Source: Enoplolaimus lenunculus
Taxonomy: Eukaryota; Nematoda; Enoplea; Enoplida; Thoracostomopsidae
Assembly (NCBI GenBank): GCA_030248215.1
Contig: JASANG010000850.1
Coordinates: forward strand, 124,001 to 188,000
DNA length: 64,000 bases
Direction of reading: 5' to 3'
Every line of letters starts with the position of its first letter. Positions within the stretch are counted from its first letter, which is position 1. Positions 45,912 to 57,400 of this stretch are shown here, piece by piece. A program made the position numbers and the translations under genes. The notes below the pieces were generated by a model. It made no database searches. It was not told the DNA's origin and worked only from the letters and a program-made list of their open reading frames with translations.

Positions 45912-48536
45912 ATGAAACCAACTGTTACGATTATCCTTGCTTTAGGTAAGTTAAGCGTGAGTTTCGGTTCTGCAGTAGGCCTCACTTTAAATTCCAATGA
46001 GTTGATTAATCAATTCAGCTAGCGTGTTGGTTATTTCTGAATTAATATTTTAGTAAACATTACTTCACTCTGAGTTGATTTTATTTTCGCTCTGAGTTCA
46101 GTTGACTCCGCGTGTTTTGACTAATTATCTCAGAATGAATTCAATCAACTCAAATTTCTGAGCTCTGATTGTTCTAACTCAGACTGAGTGATTCAATACA
46201 TTCTGAGGTAAAATCGACTCACTGAAGTTTACAGTGTGAGTCTGTTATAGTAAAGAACCGCAGTGTGAAACAAGCCGAGCAGTAGCGGTATACCACAGCT
46301 ATCAAGGGTATTTTGCGCACTGACGATGTTGGATTATTTTACGTCTAAACGAAACCATTTTTGCTGGGACAACCGCATTATATTTTAAAATTAAAATCCC
46401 GTCTTCACCAGACAAGTCAAAAATACTTCAAATTTTGCTATATTTGATGTCTAAAACATTAAGATAGATGTTTCACTGGAAGCTTACGAGCTCTACAAAC
46501 ATGTGCACGTTAGCAAAAATTTTGCAAATACCAACAGTTGAAAGCAAGCAAATTTTGCAATATGTACAAATATATAATATATACTATATATACATATATA
46601 TGTATATATGTATATATGTATATACCATATATACGTATATATTTATTTATTTATTTATTTGTTATTTAGAAATTACCATTTGAGAATTTATTTAAATTAA
46701 TTTATTTTGACAGTGAAAATGTTTGTTGCATTGTTTGTATATTTTTCTGTTTCAGCATTTGTGACAGCATGTGTTAGTGGCGCTCCAACAGGTGGGTACC
46801 ATATAGACGTCTTAAGTCCTCGAGCTAAGAACAAGGTGGACTTGAAGCTTTAATTCTGTAAAATTTAAAATAAATGAGAACATATTATTTCTAGAGCTTT
46901 CGTGCTAAATAATCCTCTTGAGACAGATGTTTGTTCTACTAAAAAAGTTGTAGCACGGATTTGCGTTCTTTCGAGAAATGAATGTATGATGTGTGCGACA
47001 CGAGCCTTTCGAAAGAAGGCGAGTGTCGAGGCCGAGAGCAACGAAACTACCGAGTTTACGTAAAATACGAAATTTGTCGAAAAGCAAACTTTTGCTGCGA
47101 GCTACGGGTTTTAACATTTTAGCACAAAATCGATTCCAAAAGCGGATGACAATTGATGATTTTCCGGGTGGCCCAGTTACTTTAACAATTACTAAACGAG
47201 GTAAAATAAAGCCTCAAATATGCAAAATGTTTTAGCTAAAAAAATTCGTAAATCTCAAATGTATTAACAGGGTGCAACAGGAGGTATACAATGCATCGAA
47301 GTCGCAGATCAACAAAATTTGCTGGAGTCATGAGCCGGTGGTGAAACCGGATGCGAAGCGAAATTAGGCACTTGAACTCATGTTTAATTCGTTAATTTTA
47401 GCACATATCTGTATAAAGCGCTGCGAAATCTTTTTTGGTTTTTACGCTAGTTTTTTTTCGCAAAATCATGACAATTTTTTTAGCTTAAAATTGAACCAAA
47501 AGTTAAACCAAAACGCATCAAAGAAATCGATTTTGTAAAAAACAATTCAAAATTTCACTACCGAAAGTTCCTCCGGAACCTACGGCAGAAATTTAACCCG
47601 AGTCGACGCTGGAGTCAAAGATCGATTTTCTGAAGGAGCCGGAGTCAGAGACTGACCACTGACCCCCGCGGTTGTACCGTGTAATGTAGGTTAGCTCATT
47701 GTGACAGAAACTTTGACCAAAAACATTTCTTTATCGAAATATTAACGCAATAATTATGTAATTGAAAAATTTCAGCTACAACTCTGTAGCAAGGAATTTT
47801 GAGAGCAAGAAGCAAGAACACTTATAGAAGGCCAAGAATAATTAAACGTAGAATTCTGTTAGGAATCTTTTTAGTGCTGTCGAGCAAGCTTTGACCATAG
47901 CGGGCGGAGATTTCTTTTGGTGCGCCGGTAGGTCTGTTCGCCCCCTATGGTTGCGGCCTATGTCCATCTCAGGGGGGCTACAGCTCCCCAGTCCCCTTGA
48001 CTCGTGCACAAATTGGTATATAAAACTTTAATTATATTTTGGCAGAGTCAATTCAAACGGGATCATTTTATAGATCAGGGTTTGGCCGATTTTGTCCGGG
48101 ACTGCAATAGGTCAAGCTTAAAGCTTTAGACTATTTTTGTGCCTAAACTTTAGTTTCAGGCTTGGTTTTAGGCTTATCTTTGCGGTAATAGACTCACGCT
48201 ACAGCTTTAAGAATTTTTAAAGTGTTACACATAAAATTTCTAATAAAATTTGATACTGTACTGCAAAGCTTAAGCTTACTCGATTGCAGTTCCGCAGAAA
48301 AACGTTCCGCCCCCGATCTTTACAAAGGCCTGGATGTGTGGTAACCAAAAATGTCGTTAAATGTTTCAGCCGCTAAACGAGGCTTTTTTCCAACCGACGT
48401 CAGCCAGACTATAGAAGTACCGCCTGGGTTTGAACACTTGAGAGGACAAAGTCGAACATCAACAACATCAATCAGCGGCGGACTCCTGGGAAGCGTATTC
48501 CCAGAAATGTCAATCACTACAAATTATGTCAAATAA
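45912..48536 (+). CDS. Secreted 104-residue precursor with dibasic sites, neuropeptide-like
   Basis: Four exons, all joined in phase 1: 45912-45945, 46756-46791, 47123-47200, 48370-48536. An in-frame TAA precedes the ATG. The first two exons give a textbook signal peptide (MKPTVTIILALAFVTACV then SGAPT), cut between the exons. Exon 3 encodes AQNRFQKR followed by an 18-residue segment MTIDDFPGGPVTLTITKR. Exon 4 starts AAKRGFFPTD and ends TTNYVK and a stop. Lys-Arg pairs therefore follow FQ, IT and AA, as in prohormones cut by furin or prohormone convertases. There is no C-terminal amidation Gly and no Cys in the mature part. AATAAA lies at 48578. I recognise no family. Intron 1 holds a CACTG MITE and intron 3 holds a CAGGG-type and a GGCC-type MITE. 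It could instead be a small secreted protein that is not processed. Confidence 0.62.
45983..46236. mobile_element. CACTGTAAATTCC MITE in intron 1 of the small precursor gene
   Basis: Left CACTTTAAATTCCAATGAG, right GAAGTTTACAGTG. Older copy; flanks differ. Confidence 0.85.
46555..46665. repeat. TATATA/TATATG and TTTA microsatellite
   Basis: Simple TA-rich repeat ending in (TTTA)n, in intron 1 of the small precursor gene. The ORF across it is not a gene. Confidence 0.85.
47268..47681. mobile_element. hAT-like MITE in intron 3 of the small precursor gene
   Basis: Left CAGGGTGCAACAGGAGG, right CGGTTGTACCGTG, interior with GAGTCGACGCTGGAGTC. Diverged; duplications unclear. Confidence 0.75.
48059..48330. 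mobile_element. GGCC-end MITE, diverged, in intron 3 of the small precursor gene
   Basis: Left end degenerate (ATTTTATAGATCAGGG); right end good (GTTCCGCCCCCGATCTTTAC then AAAGGCC). It ends 40 bases before exon 4. No clear target duplication. A further fragment lies at 48582-48625. Confidence 0.7.
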
Positions 48537-48577
48537 ACACAACCGGATACTTTGAAACATATTATGGCAATAGTAAA

Positions 48578-48583
48578 AATAAA
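48578..48583 (+). promoter_or_regulatory. AATAAA polyadenylation signal candidate
   Basis: First AATAAA after the stop codon of the small secreted precursor gene (stop ends 48536). Spacing is reasonable for a short 3' UTR. Confidence 0.4.
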
Positions 48584-49002
48584 AAATTAGTCTAAAGCTT
48601 GAGCTTACTCTATTGCAGTGGCACGGGAAAATAAATTCTACAAATTGCAATATGAGCCTAAAACATTTATATAAAATGCAAAGTTGCATTAACTTTTCAT
48701 CATTCCGGCTGCTACAAACCTTTACTCTTCTCGCCTATATCCATTTTTTTTGGATCTGTCATAGTCAAAAAACATCTTAAAAAATGTTTATTTTAATCTC
48801 AATTGTCATATTAAAATATATGAATTCAAATGAATTAAAACAGTATGACTAAAATACGTATGCTTAGTTATTAAACTTTCGTAACGTAATCTAACCAGGG
48901 TTGGTTTTTCCCGTAAATATTGAATCGACCAGAAAAAACGGATTTTTCCACTTTTTTCCGAAAAAACAGATTGAAAATCATGTACTAATGGTTCCACAAG
49001 TG

Positions 49003-49258
49003 GGCCAGTGTAAATAACAGGGGCGGAACAGCATTATAAGCATATTTCTAAGCATATTCCAAAGCCTAAGCCTAAGCCTAAGCGCAAGAATGAGCATATT
49101 CCAAAGCCTAAGCCTAAAGCCTAAGGGTAAGAATGAGCATATTCCTAAGCCTAAGCCTAAGCCTAAGCCTAAGCCGAGCAAAAAATTAGTCTAAAGCTTA
49201 AGGTTACTCTATTCTAGTCCCACAGAAAAACGTTCCGCCCCAGATGTTTACATGGGCT
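49003..49258. mobile_element. GGCC-end MITE
   Basis: Perfect 8-bp duplications CACAAGTG (48995-49002 and 49259-49266). Ends GGCCAGTGTAAATAACAGGG and the matching right end. Core of TAAGCC units. Confidence 0.93.
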
Positions 49259-49416
49259 CACAAGTGTAAGAACGTAAATTGATGATTTTTCTGTTGAAAA
49301 TATGACAAACTGTTCGGACCTCAGGTTCAGTAGCCGTATTCTCTACGATTCGTAGCACCTAGTATACCAGATAGTAATAGCGTTTTTAATCAACTGCGCA
49401 GTCCCATCTTTCTATC

Positions 49417-49636
49417 GGCCCATGTATAGAACAAGGCCGGATCGTTTTCCGGAGGGGCTATAACAGAGTCAGTTTAAGCTTTAGACTCATTTTTTGCTTA
49501 GGCTTAGGCTTAGGCTAAGGCTTAGGAATAGGCTCATCCATACGCTTAGGCTCAGGCTTAGGCTTAGGCTTAGGCTTAGGCTTAGGCTTAGGAATAAGCT
49601 TATACTACTGTTCCGGCCCTGTTCGATAGATGGGCC
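49417..49636. mobile_element. GGCC-end MITE, CCGGATCG subfamily
   Basis: Flanks TTTCTATC and TTTCGATC (7 of 8). Core with long TTAGGC runs (49496-49593). Confidence 0.92.
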
Positions 49637-49937
49637 TTTCGATCTGGGGAGCTACATAGAAATCATCATCATTCACTGTTTCTTAAGTAACAAGTCCTAT
49701 CATCAGTTAGTGTTACACAGATTTGAGAATACGGGCATATTACTTTTAATACAGTTATACATAAACTTAAAATTAAGCTAAGCTTACACCTAATCTAAAA
49801 GTCTACTAAACTATGAGTTAAACCTGAGCCTAAAGCCAGTTAGAAACTTCTGAGACACTGCGTCATACATGAACATAAATATAGAAATAGACAGTCGCAT
49901 ATCCCACTACAACTGATGATTTCATTTCGTATACTCT

Positions 49938-50170
49938 ACACATAGAAAAATTGTCTTCAAATTTTAAGACTCCTACTTTCATAAATTTTTCAAGACATAA
50001 ATGTCTTGTATTTCAGACGTCAATAACCTGAAACAGATCAGAAATTCATGTCTGAAATGTTTAAAACAAAAATGTCGTATATTTAAGAAATTACTGGTGC
50101 TAATTTATAAGACATAAATTTCTTCTTTTCAAGAAACAGTTGTCTTATATTGAAGACAAATTTTTTGATT
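49938..50170. mobile_element. Probable MITE with AAGACA motifs
   Basis: Left ACACATAGAAAAATTGTCTTC and right GAAGACAAATTTTTTGATTC then TTATGCGTGT look like imperfect inverted ends; the interior repeats AAGACATAAATGTCTT. A second stretch with the same motif follows at 50360-50560. Confidence 0.55.
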
Positions 50171-50838
50171 CTTATGCGTGTAAAAAAGTTTCGTTTATAT
50201 TATTACAAGTGATTTACATAATCAAATTTTAAGGATATTTCAGGTTAAGCTTAGGCTCATCCCAACCTAAATTTATATCTTGGACGCATCTTTTATGTTG
50301 TAAAATTAGGGTATTTGAACGATCTTTACCAAATAATTTTGGAATCGTTTCCCTGAAAAACATTTTTTGTCTTGTACCTCAGATATACTTGTCTTATGTT
50401 TCAGAAATATTTGTGTTATATTTCAGACATACTTGTCTTAATCGTTCATGGGACAAAGTTTAAATTTCAGGTTTTTAATTCCGATATAGATCACACTCTT
50501 GTCTCTGAAAAATTTAAGAAATAAAAGTCTGGAATTCAAGACATATATATCTGCAGTTCGTATCAAGGCGAATTGTTTTCAATTTCACACAATATTTCGT
50601 GAATAGAAGACAGCTTAGAAACATTTAATGTCCCCTGGAAAAGTTGTGGCATTACTTTTAAATTATGTGAAATTGATCTTTGAGATTTTTAACCGCTTTA
50701 AAATTAAAATAGCTGTCTTGACACACACCTGAATAGTATTAGCTTCAACCATGTGCGTTGTTATGGCTAAGACGACACATTGGCCTACCGAGAATTTAGA
50801 ACGGTGACGGGTAGCAACGAAAAAACGTCTAAATATTG

Positions 50839-51109
50839 GCCAATGAAAAGAATTGGGGCGGAACAGCATAATAAGCATATTGCTACGCCAAAGCCTAAGA
50901 TTAAGCCTAAGCCTAAGCCTAAGCCTAAGCCTAAGCCTAAGCCTAAGCCTAAGCCTAAGCCTAAGCCTAAGCCTAAGCCTAAGCCTAAGCCAAAGCCTAA
51001 GCCTAAGCCAAAGCCTAAGCCTAAGCCAAGCAAAACAGAAGTCTAAAGCTTATGCTTACTCTATTCTAGTATCACCAAAAAACTCTCCGCCCTGATCTTT
51101 ACATGGGCC
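50839..51109. mobile_element. GGCC-end MITE with the longest TTAGGC array
   Basis: Flanks TAAATATT and AAAATATT (7 of 8). The core (about 50890-51037) is an almost perfect array of some 24 TAAGCC units (TTAGGC on the minus strand). It lies about 100 bases past the stop codon of the SBSPON-like gene. Confidence 0.92.
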
Positions 51110-51210
51110 AAAATATTGAACCTTAATAAAAGATACTGGCATTTTATATGCAATAAAATCGTCCTGGGCCGGTCTTCCCACTCCGTCTCAGTACTTAAAA
51201 CGTCCTGAAA

Positions 51211-51427
51211 CTATACAAATATAAAGGAAGGCATCGACTGTGAACATCTGCATTCGGACCGTTTGCTTCGCATTATCCAAAATCCAAAACACGATGACGT
51301 TTGTGACTGTGTCCAAACAGACTCAATATTCATAGTTCCTTCACCGGAACACCTTAAACCAGAAACCGGAATACATTTTTTCGCTGGCGCAACACAATTC
51401 ATTGAAGTTTTGCCGAAAATTAAAAGA
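51211..51427 (-). CDS. SBSPON-like last exon
   Basis: Encodes the C-terminal Cys-rich part: MNCVAPAKKC, GLRCSGEG (human SLRCSGDG), then ECRCSQSMPSFIFV and a TAG stop. The human protein ends QCSCPAVHSFIFI, so the terminus is well matched. The acceptor (CATAAAG) is weak and the 5' edge could be a few codons off, but its phase fits the preceding exon. Confidence 0.82.
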
Positions 51428-54400
51428 CTTTATGGCAAATCACTTAACCAATTTATGGTTTAGGCTGCCGCTATGCATTTGATACACTGCAAAAAATGGT
51501 GAGTCAAATTGACTCTCTCCGAAATAGGCTTTTCTTTTCTGGACTACACAAACGAAGATAAAATTCGACTTCGCCAGAGTCAAATTCGACTCAATGAATC
51601 GCTCAGTGAGTCGAATTTAACTCACGCGGAGTCGAACTCGACTCAGCTTGTATAGTTTGGAAGCGCCTATTTCGGAGAGAGTCAATTTGACTCACCATTT
51701 TTTGCAGTGTAACGTCCGGCGCCATCCGTTGCTTTCCGGCGCCGTCTGTCACCGCCTGGCGCCGTGAGCCACTGCTAAACGCCGTCCCTCACCGCCTGGT
51801 GTGTCTGTCGCCGTGCGATATCGCACGCGAATTGCGGTAACGAACGGCGGTCACACGGCAAGTACAGCGCCACCCTAACACTTGCGAGAATAAGCGCATA
51901 CTTCCAGTACCACAAGAACGAGCGGCCGGGTGAAGAATTTGGGACTTCGGGCTCCTGCGATGGTTTCAAAAAACGTATTCGGGTCAATAAATATAATTTC
52001 AAAAAACCATATTTGGTTTAGGTGCAAAATAAAATAATTATACACGCAATGGGACAGTTTCCAAACCACAATCATGTCTGCGGCCATACCAGAATAAATA
52101 TCTGCCATTAAATAAGCAGTATTATCCCTTTAGAAACTTAGGCCAATGTTACTTTAAGCGGCGTAACAGTAGATTAAGCGTATTCCTAAGTCTAAGCCTA
52201 AGCCTAACCGTTGCAAAAATGAGTTCCTAAGCCTAAGCCTAAGCCTAGGCCTAAGCCTAAGGAAAAATAATGTAATCTAGAATCTAAACCTACTCTTTTA
52301 TAGACCCACCAAAAACCTGGACGCCCCTTAAATTAACATGGGCCGAAACTTAAATACCGCACGGAATATAATATTGAACTCGGTGAAAACATTCCAGAAG
52401 TAGCGTGGGCAGCAGGCTGGAACCGCAATCCTGGTTCCGGCAGGAAGTAAATCCGGTATTTGATTCGTAAACCCATTTTTTTGAAAACCTGTCATGTGTG
52501 TATTGCCAAACTTTAACTGTATCATTCTTCAAATTTTTGAATTTTAAATAATCTAACAACGTTTTTACAACCGAAGAAATACGCCTTATTCACACGTGAA
52601 GGTTTTTGCTGCGAGAAATTGCAGCTGCAACTTGCACTTGCATGTTTTGTCCAAAATCCCGGTCGAAAAACTTCCAGCTGCAAATAATTCATTAAAAATC
52701 AAACAAAGCTAAGAATTTTAGTTCACATGTGTGAATAACCATGCACAGTTCACGGAATTTATTGCAGCCGCTTTTTCATTGGCTGATGAAAAAATACAAG
52801 TTATGCGTGCAATTTGCAGCTGCAAGTTCTCGCTTCAACAACTTGCACGTGTGAATAGGTTTTAAGAAAAAGCTTTTAATTGCATATCAACCCACTGGTA
52901 ATTTTTCGCTTTCCGGTTCCGGTATTTTGTAATTCCATTTACACCGGGCAATATACGGTTACCGTTTATCTTTGTGCGGCTGTTGTGCCCTGGGTTGGCA
53001 TTCCACGCAAACAGATGAACTTTTTCTGATTCCTGCTAACATTGATTCGTCACACTGTGGCGAAATCCACGTAATATCATACGTTAGGCAGTACCTAAAA
53101 CAAGGGTTCATATTCTCATATGTATATAGCAACTATCATAAGTTAGTAATAGGTTTTTAAACTCAAGAACTATTGCAGCTGTTGAACTCAAAATGGGTAT
53201 AGAAGTAGAGCATGTCATATGCCAAAAATGTGCTGAATCTTGAACCTCAGCAGTCACTGGTTCAAACGTTACAAGACTTATTACCAACTGGTAGCTACAC
53301 ACATTTGCGAATACGGATCAAGGATCAGTATTTTCAACGGTGTGTAGCATCAATTATTATCAGTTGGTGATTTGTTTTGTAATTTTTGAATCACGCGTTC
53401 CTGTAAAATTTCTAGATCCACCGCCCCGCTTACTCTTTGGATATTTCTGGTTGCGCCATTAAATTCGCTCAATAATACCTTGTTTCCTTCAATGTTTCAC
53501 TACACTGCAAAAAATGGTGAGTCAAATTGACTATCTCTTAGGCTTAGGCTTAGGAATATGCTCATTCTTACGCTTAGGCTTAGGCTTAGGCTTACGCTTA
53601 GGCTTAGGCTTAGGCTTAGGAGTATGCTTATACTACTGTTCCGGCCCTGTTCTCTACATGGGCCAGTAAATTTATATCTGTTTACCTTGTCAATTCGTCG
53701 AGTTGTGCAATATAGTTTGGATGATCGTAATACAGTGCGCTTTGGTATGATTTTTCTCGAGCCGAACTGAAGTTGTACGACAGCAAAACTGCAACTTCTG
53801 AAATTGGAAACACTTTTTTTCACACTCCCTCCATCAGAAAATTTTCAACTTTGCTTATAAGTCGACGAAAATCATTGTATGCTAATCCTGAAAACTTTTT
53901 AACGCCCCTCGTAAGGTAAGTTAGCCCGAGCGTCGAATTTTGATGAAATTTATTACACAAAAACACAATCAGTTTAGGCTTACAACTTGACATTGGTCGT
54001 GCAAAAGAGTAAATTTGAAACGGGTTACGTAATACAATCCGACGCGTACCAAAAACAACGTGTCAGATATGGTCAAATAATTTGACGGGAGACACAAAAA
54101 ATTTACACATTTTAACAGGACGGCCAAATCTCGCTGGGACGGCCATAATTTTGCGAACAGGAAATCTCAGCCTCCGCAATTTTACAGGATTCCAGCACCA
54201 ATACGTTTTCGCTATGTTTGACAATAACAACCCACGCCCAGGGTTGGGATCCACAGGGGACAGTCGACGGTGGGACGCCTCAGTTCGCAATCATAAAAAT
54301 TGTTTATCATAAAATGGTAAGCCAAGGTGTTTATGCCTTTTCAAATAATTTGCGCCATGATAATTTACGTTTGGCTTTTCGCTCGCTTCTATCGTGAGAT

Positions 54401-57400
54401 TGTTTCGCAATATACGTATATTACGTAGCGGCAATGGCGGATCCATGGGGGGCCACCCCGGCCGTGGCCCCCCAACAGCATCTCGACAAAAATTATATAG
54501 CAATTTTATGACAATAATTCGTGGTTTGTGTGCGGGTCAAAAGTAAGTTTATTACCTGTGAAATTTTGGCCCCCCATTTTGACATCCTGGATCCGCCACT
54601 GCGTAGCGGCACTTCATTCTCAAGCATATGCGACTTTTATCACTACTTGATGATGGATAATGTTAAATGTTATCATTCGATTTATTCTCCTTACTCGTAG
54701 ACTGCACACAAAAAAGTATTTCTGAATTTATTCAGAAAAGTATTTTCTGTGGCAAATCTGACAAGTTTTTCTGATATTTGAGACAATTTTTCAAAAAATA
54801 ACTCGAAAACGTTTATTTACAAACTTTATTTCAAAACTTTTCTGAAATCTTTTCTGTTATAACAGAAATACATTTCAAGTGCACATTGCTAATTATATTT
54901 CTTAAATGTAAGAAACTTTTTCTTAAATATCAGAAATATTATGTTGAGTGTGGCTTTCATGAGTTGCAGCTGGTGAATAATTCGCTAGTTTGAAAACCTC
55001 TTACTAACTGGTGATAGATGCAACATGGATTTGACAATACGAACCTGTCTCATGTGAAATAAATGGTGTAGTACATGATATTCATTTCAAAATTCTTATG
55101 GCTGTGCTAAGCTCGCACACGGCCAATGTACACATAGACGAGACGGCAGCAACAGTGTATAACCAGATTCCAAAGCCTAACCCTAAACCTAAGCGCCTAA
55201 AGCTAAAGCTTCAGCCTAAGAATAAACACATTCCTAACACCTATAATTCTAAGCCATAGCCAAAACCAGAAAAAAAATTCGTCTAAAGCTTAAGATTAAC
55301 TTCCACAAATAGATTACCCCCGGCTCTGATCTATACATGGTCCGTTCCCGTGCGTAATTTTTTAAAAAAACCAACGACGAGGCGGACATTAAAATATTTT
55401 TTATTTGGGACGGACTGTGCCGCACGGCGTCGGGTGCAGCAGCAGACGGCACCGCGCGGCACAGAATAGTAGAGCGCAAACCCGCACCGTCATTATTTAA
55501 ATGAAATTCTTCGCAGTCAGCGGTATCCATTCGTCGAGGGCACGCAAGTTCTTCAACCGTATGCGGACATGGATTACCACCATTTTGATAGTCGTGAATA
55601 ACAAAGCGATGCCTTCGTTTGACCCCGTGGGAGCATTCTAAATGACGTTTCGATGCCGAGTATCCGGGTTGATCCCGTCGCATTTGAGCGAATCCTTCAA
55701 AACGATCTTTGGACGCGTCTGAACATCCGCTCCATGGCGTCCATTGTGTTACTTGACAGTGTCGAACTGAAAACATATATAAACAAATACTGTTTATTGT
55801 ATTATGTTTATTTTTAAGCTTTTTTTTTGCGTATTCAGTAGTTTAAGCTCATTCAACCATTAAAGTATTTTGTTAATCGTTTGAACAGAAGCGGTTGATT
55901 TGAAATGATACTCAACGATTTAGGCTCATCCTTGACCGATACCCTGTCTATCAATACATTTACTGCAGTGACCAGAATGAGAGGATGGTAATAAGAACAG
56001 GGTTCGTTTTCAGAGTCCCAATCAATAGAAGTTTGTAACCCTAATGAGGGTTCGTTAACAATTTCAAGGTGAGCTGGTTATGGGCCTGCCCATATCCTGC
56101 GCTTTGCATACGCCCTTCGGCCTGCTCACCAGGGCACGTTTGATCATAATCAGAACAGCAATCGTTCAACGCTCGACAATCTGAGTCACAGTAGCATATT
56201 TTACCAACTTTCAAATCATCATACGACGCCACTGGACGCAGTCGTATATCTTGACTTTGCTCTCCGGAATGGCTGTGATATAAATATAAACAATAGGAGT
56301 CAGCCAACTGAGAGAGACAGGAAACCTGAGCCAATGTAAAGAACAGGGGCGGAACAGTATTAGAAAGCATATTCCTAAGCCTAAGCCTGAGCCTAAGCTT
56401 AAGAACGAGCATCTTCCTAAGCCTAAGCCTGAGCCTAAGCGTAATAATGAGCATATTCCTAAGCCTAAGCATAAGCCAAGCAAAAAAATAAGTCTAAAGG
56501 TTAAGCGTACACTATTCTAGTCCCGCAGAAAAACGTTCCGCCCCTGATCTTTACATGGGCCAAAACCTGGGAGACTTAGAGACAGGAACGCATGGTCTTG
56601 CATTGCGCTATACTTTAACGTGCAATGTGCCACTGGACGCCGCTGCGCGCCGCTATGCGTTGCTATTACAAATATAGGCAAAATCGTATCCGGTAGCGTG
56701 CGGTGACAGTCCGGCGCTACACAGCGAGAATAACGCAATTCTTAAACTTAGATTTATGTTTACGCTTAGGCTTAATAGGTTTAAATTTAGAGGTATACTT
56801 TAGTTCTCAGGCCCCTATCGTAAATATGGACCCAGATCGAAATACGAGTTTATAATTTCATAAAGTATATACGCGTTCAGTTCAACTGAACGTGTGCTGT
56901 CGGATCCAAGACTGAACACCATTGCAATGCGTCCCAAAACAGGGATCAAATTTAAATGTGATATAATACTGCAAATTTCAGTGAGTTGATTTTAACTGAG
57001 AATGAGTTGAATCACTTAGTCTGAGTTAGGACTTTCAGAACTCAGAAATTTGAGTTGATTCATTTCATTCTGAGTTAATTAATCAACTCACCCAGAGTCA
57101 ACTCAACTCAGAGAGAGAATCAGCACTTGATATTAATTCAGAAATAACCAACTCGCTAGCTGAATTGAGTAATCAACTCATTGGAGTTTACAGTGAAGAT
57201 GTATATGATTTTAAATTGTGTTTGGCTTCTCGATCGCTTTGCCAGGAAGCTTGTTTCACTATTTACAATCCAATGGTCCTACATCAATATTTCTGGATTC
57301 GCCAGGAGCCAAGACCACTTCAAACTCACTGTACATGATCTTCAACTACTTGATAACTCATCAATTTAGCCCAATTGACCGCTTCAGACTCGTGTTGGTC

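Noticed and set aside
50780-51095. Open frames of repeated KP, LG or SL pairs on both strands
   Set aside because: They are translations of the TTAGGC hexamer array inside a MITE.
51263-51463. Plus-strand open frame (MLRIIQNPKHDDVCDC...)
   Set aside because: The minus strand of the same DNA encodes the conserved SBSPON C-terminus, so this is a shadow.
52972-53160. Plus-strand open frame (MCGCCALGWHSTQ...)
   Set aside because: Shadow of the SBSPON exon with VCVECQP on the minus strand.
54063-54312. Possible SBSPON exon or separate gene
   Set aside because: At least three frames on the two strands are open and none shows a family motif; the strand cannot be chosen.
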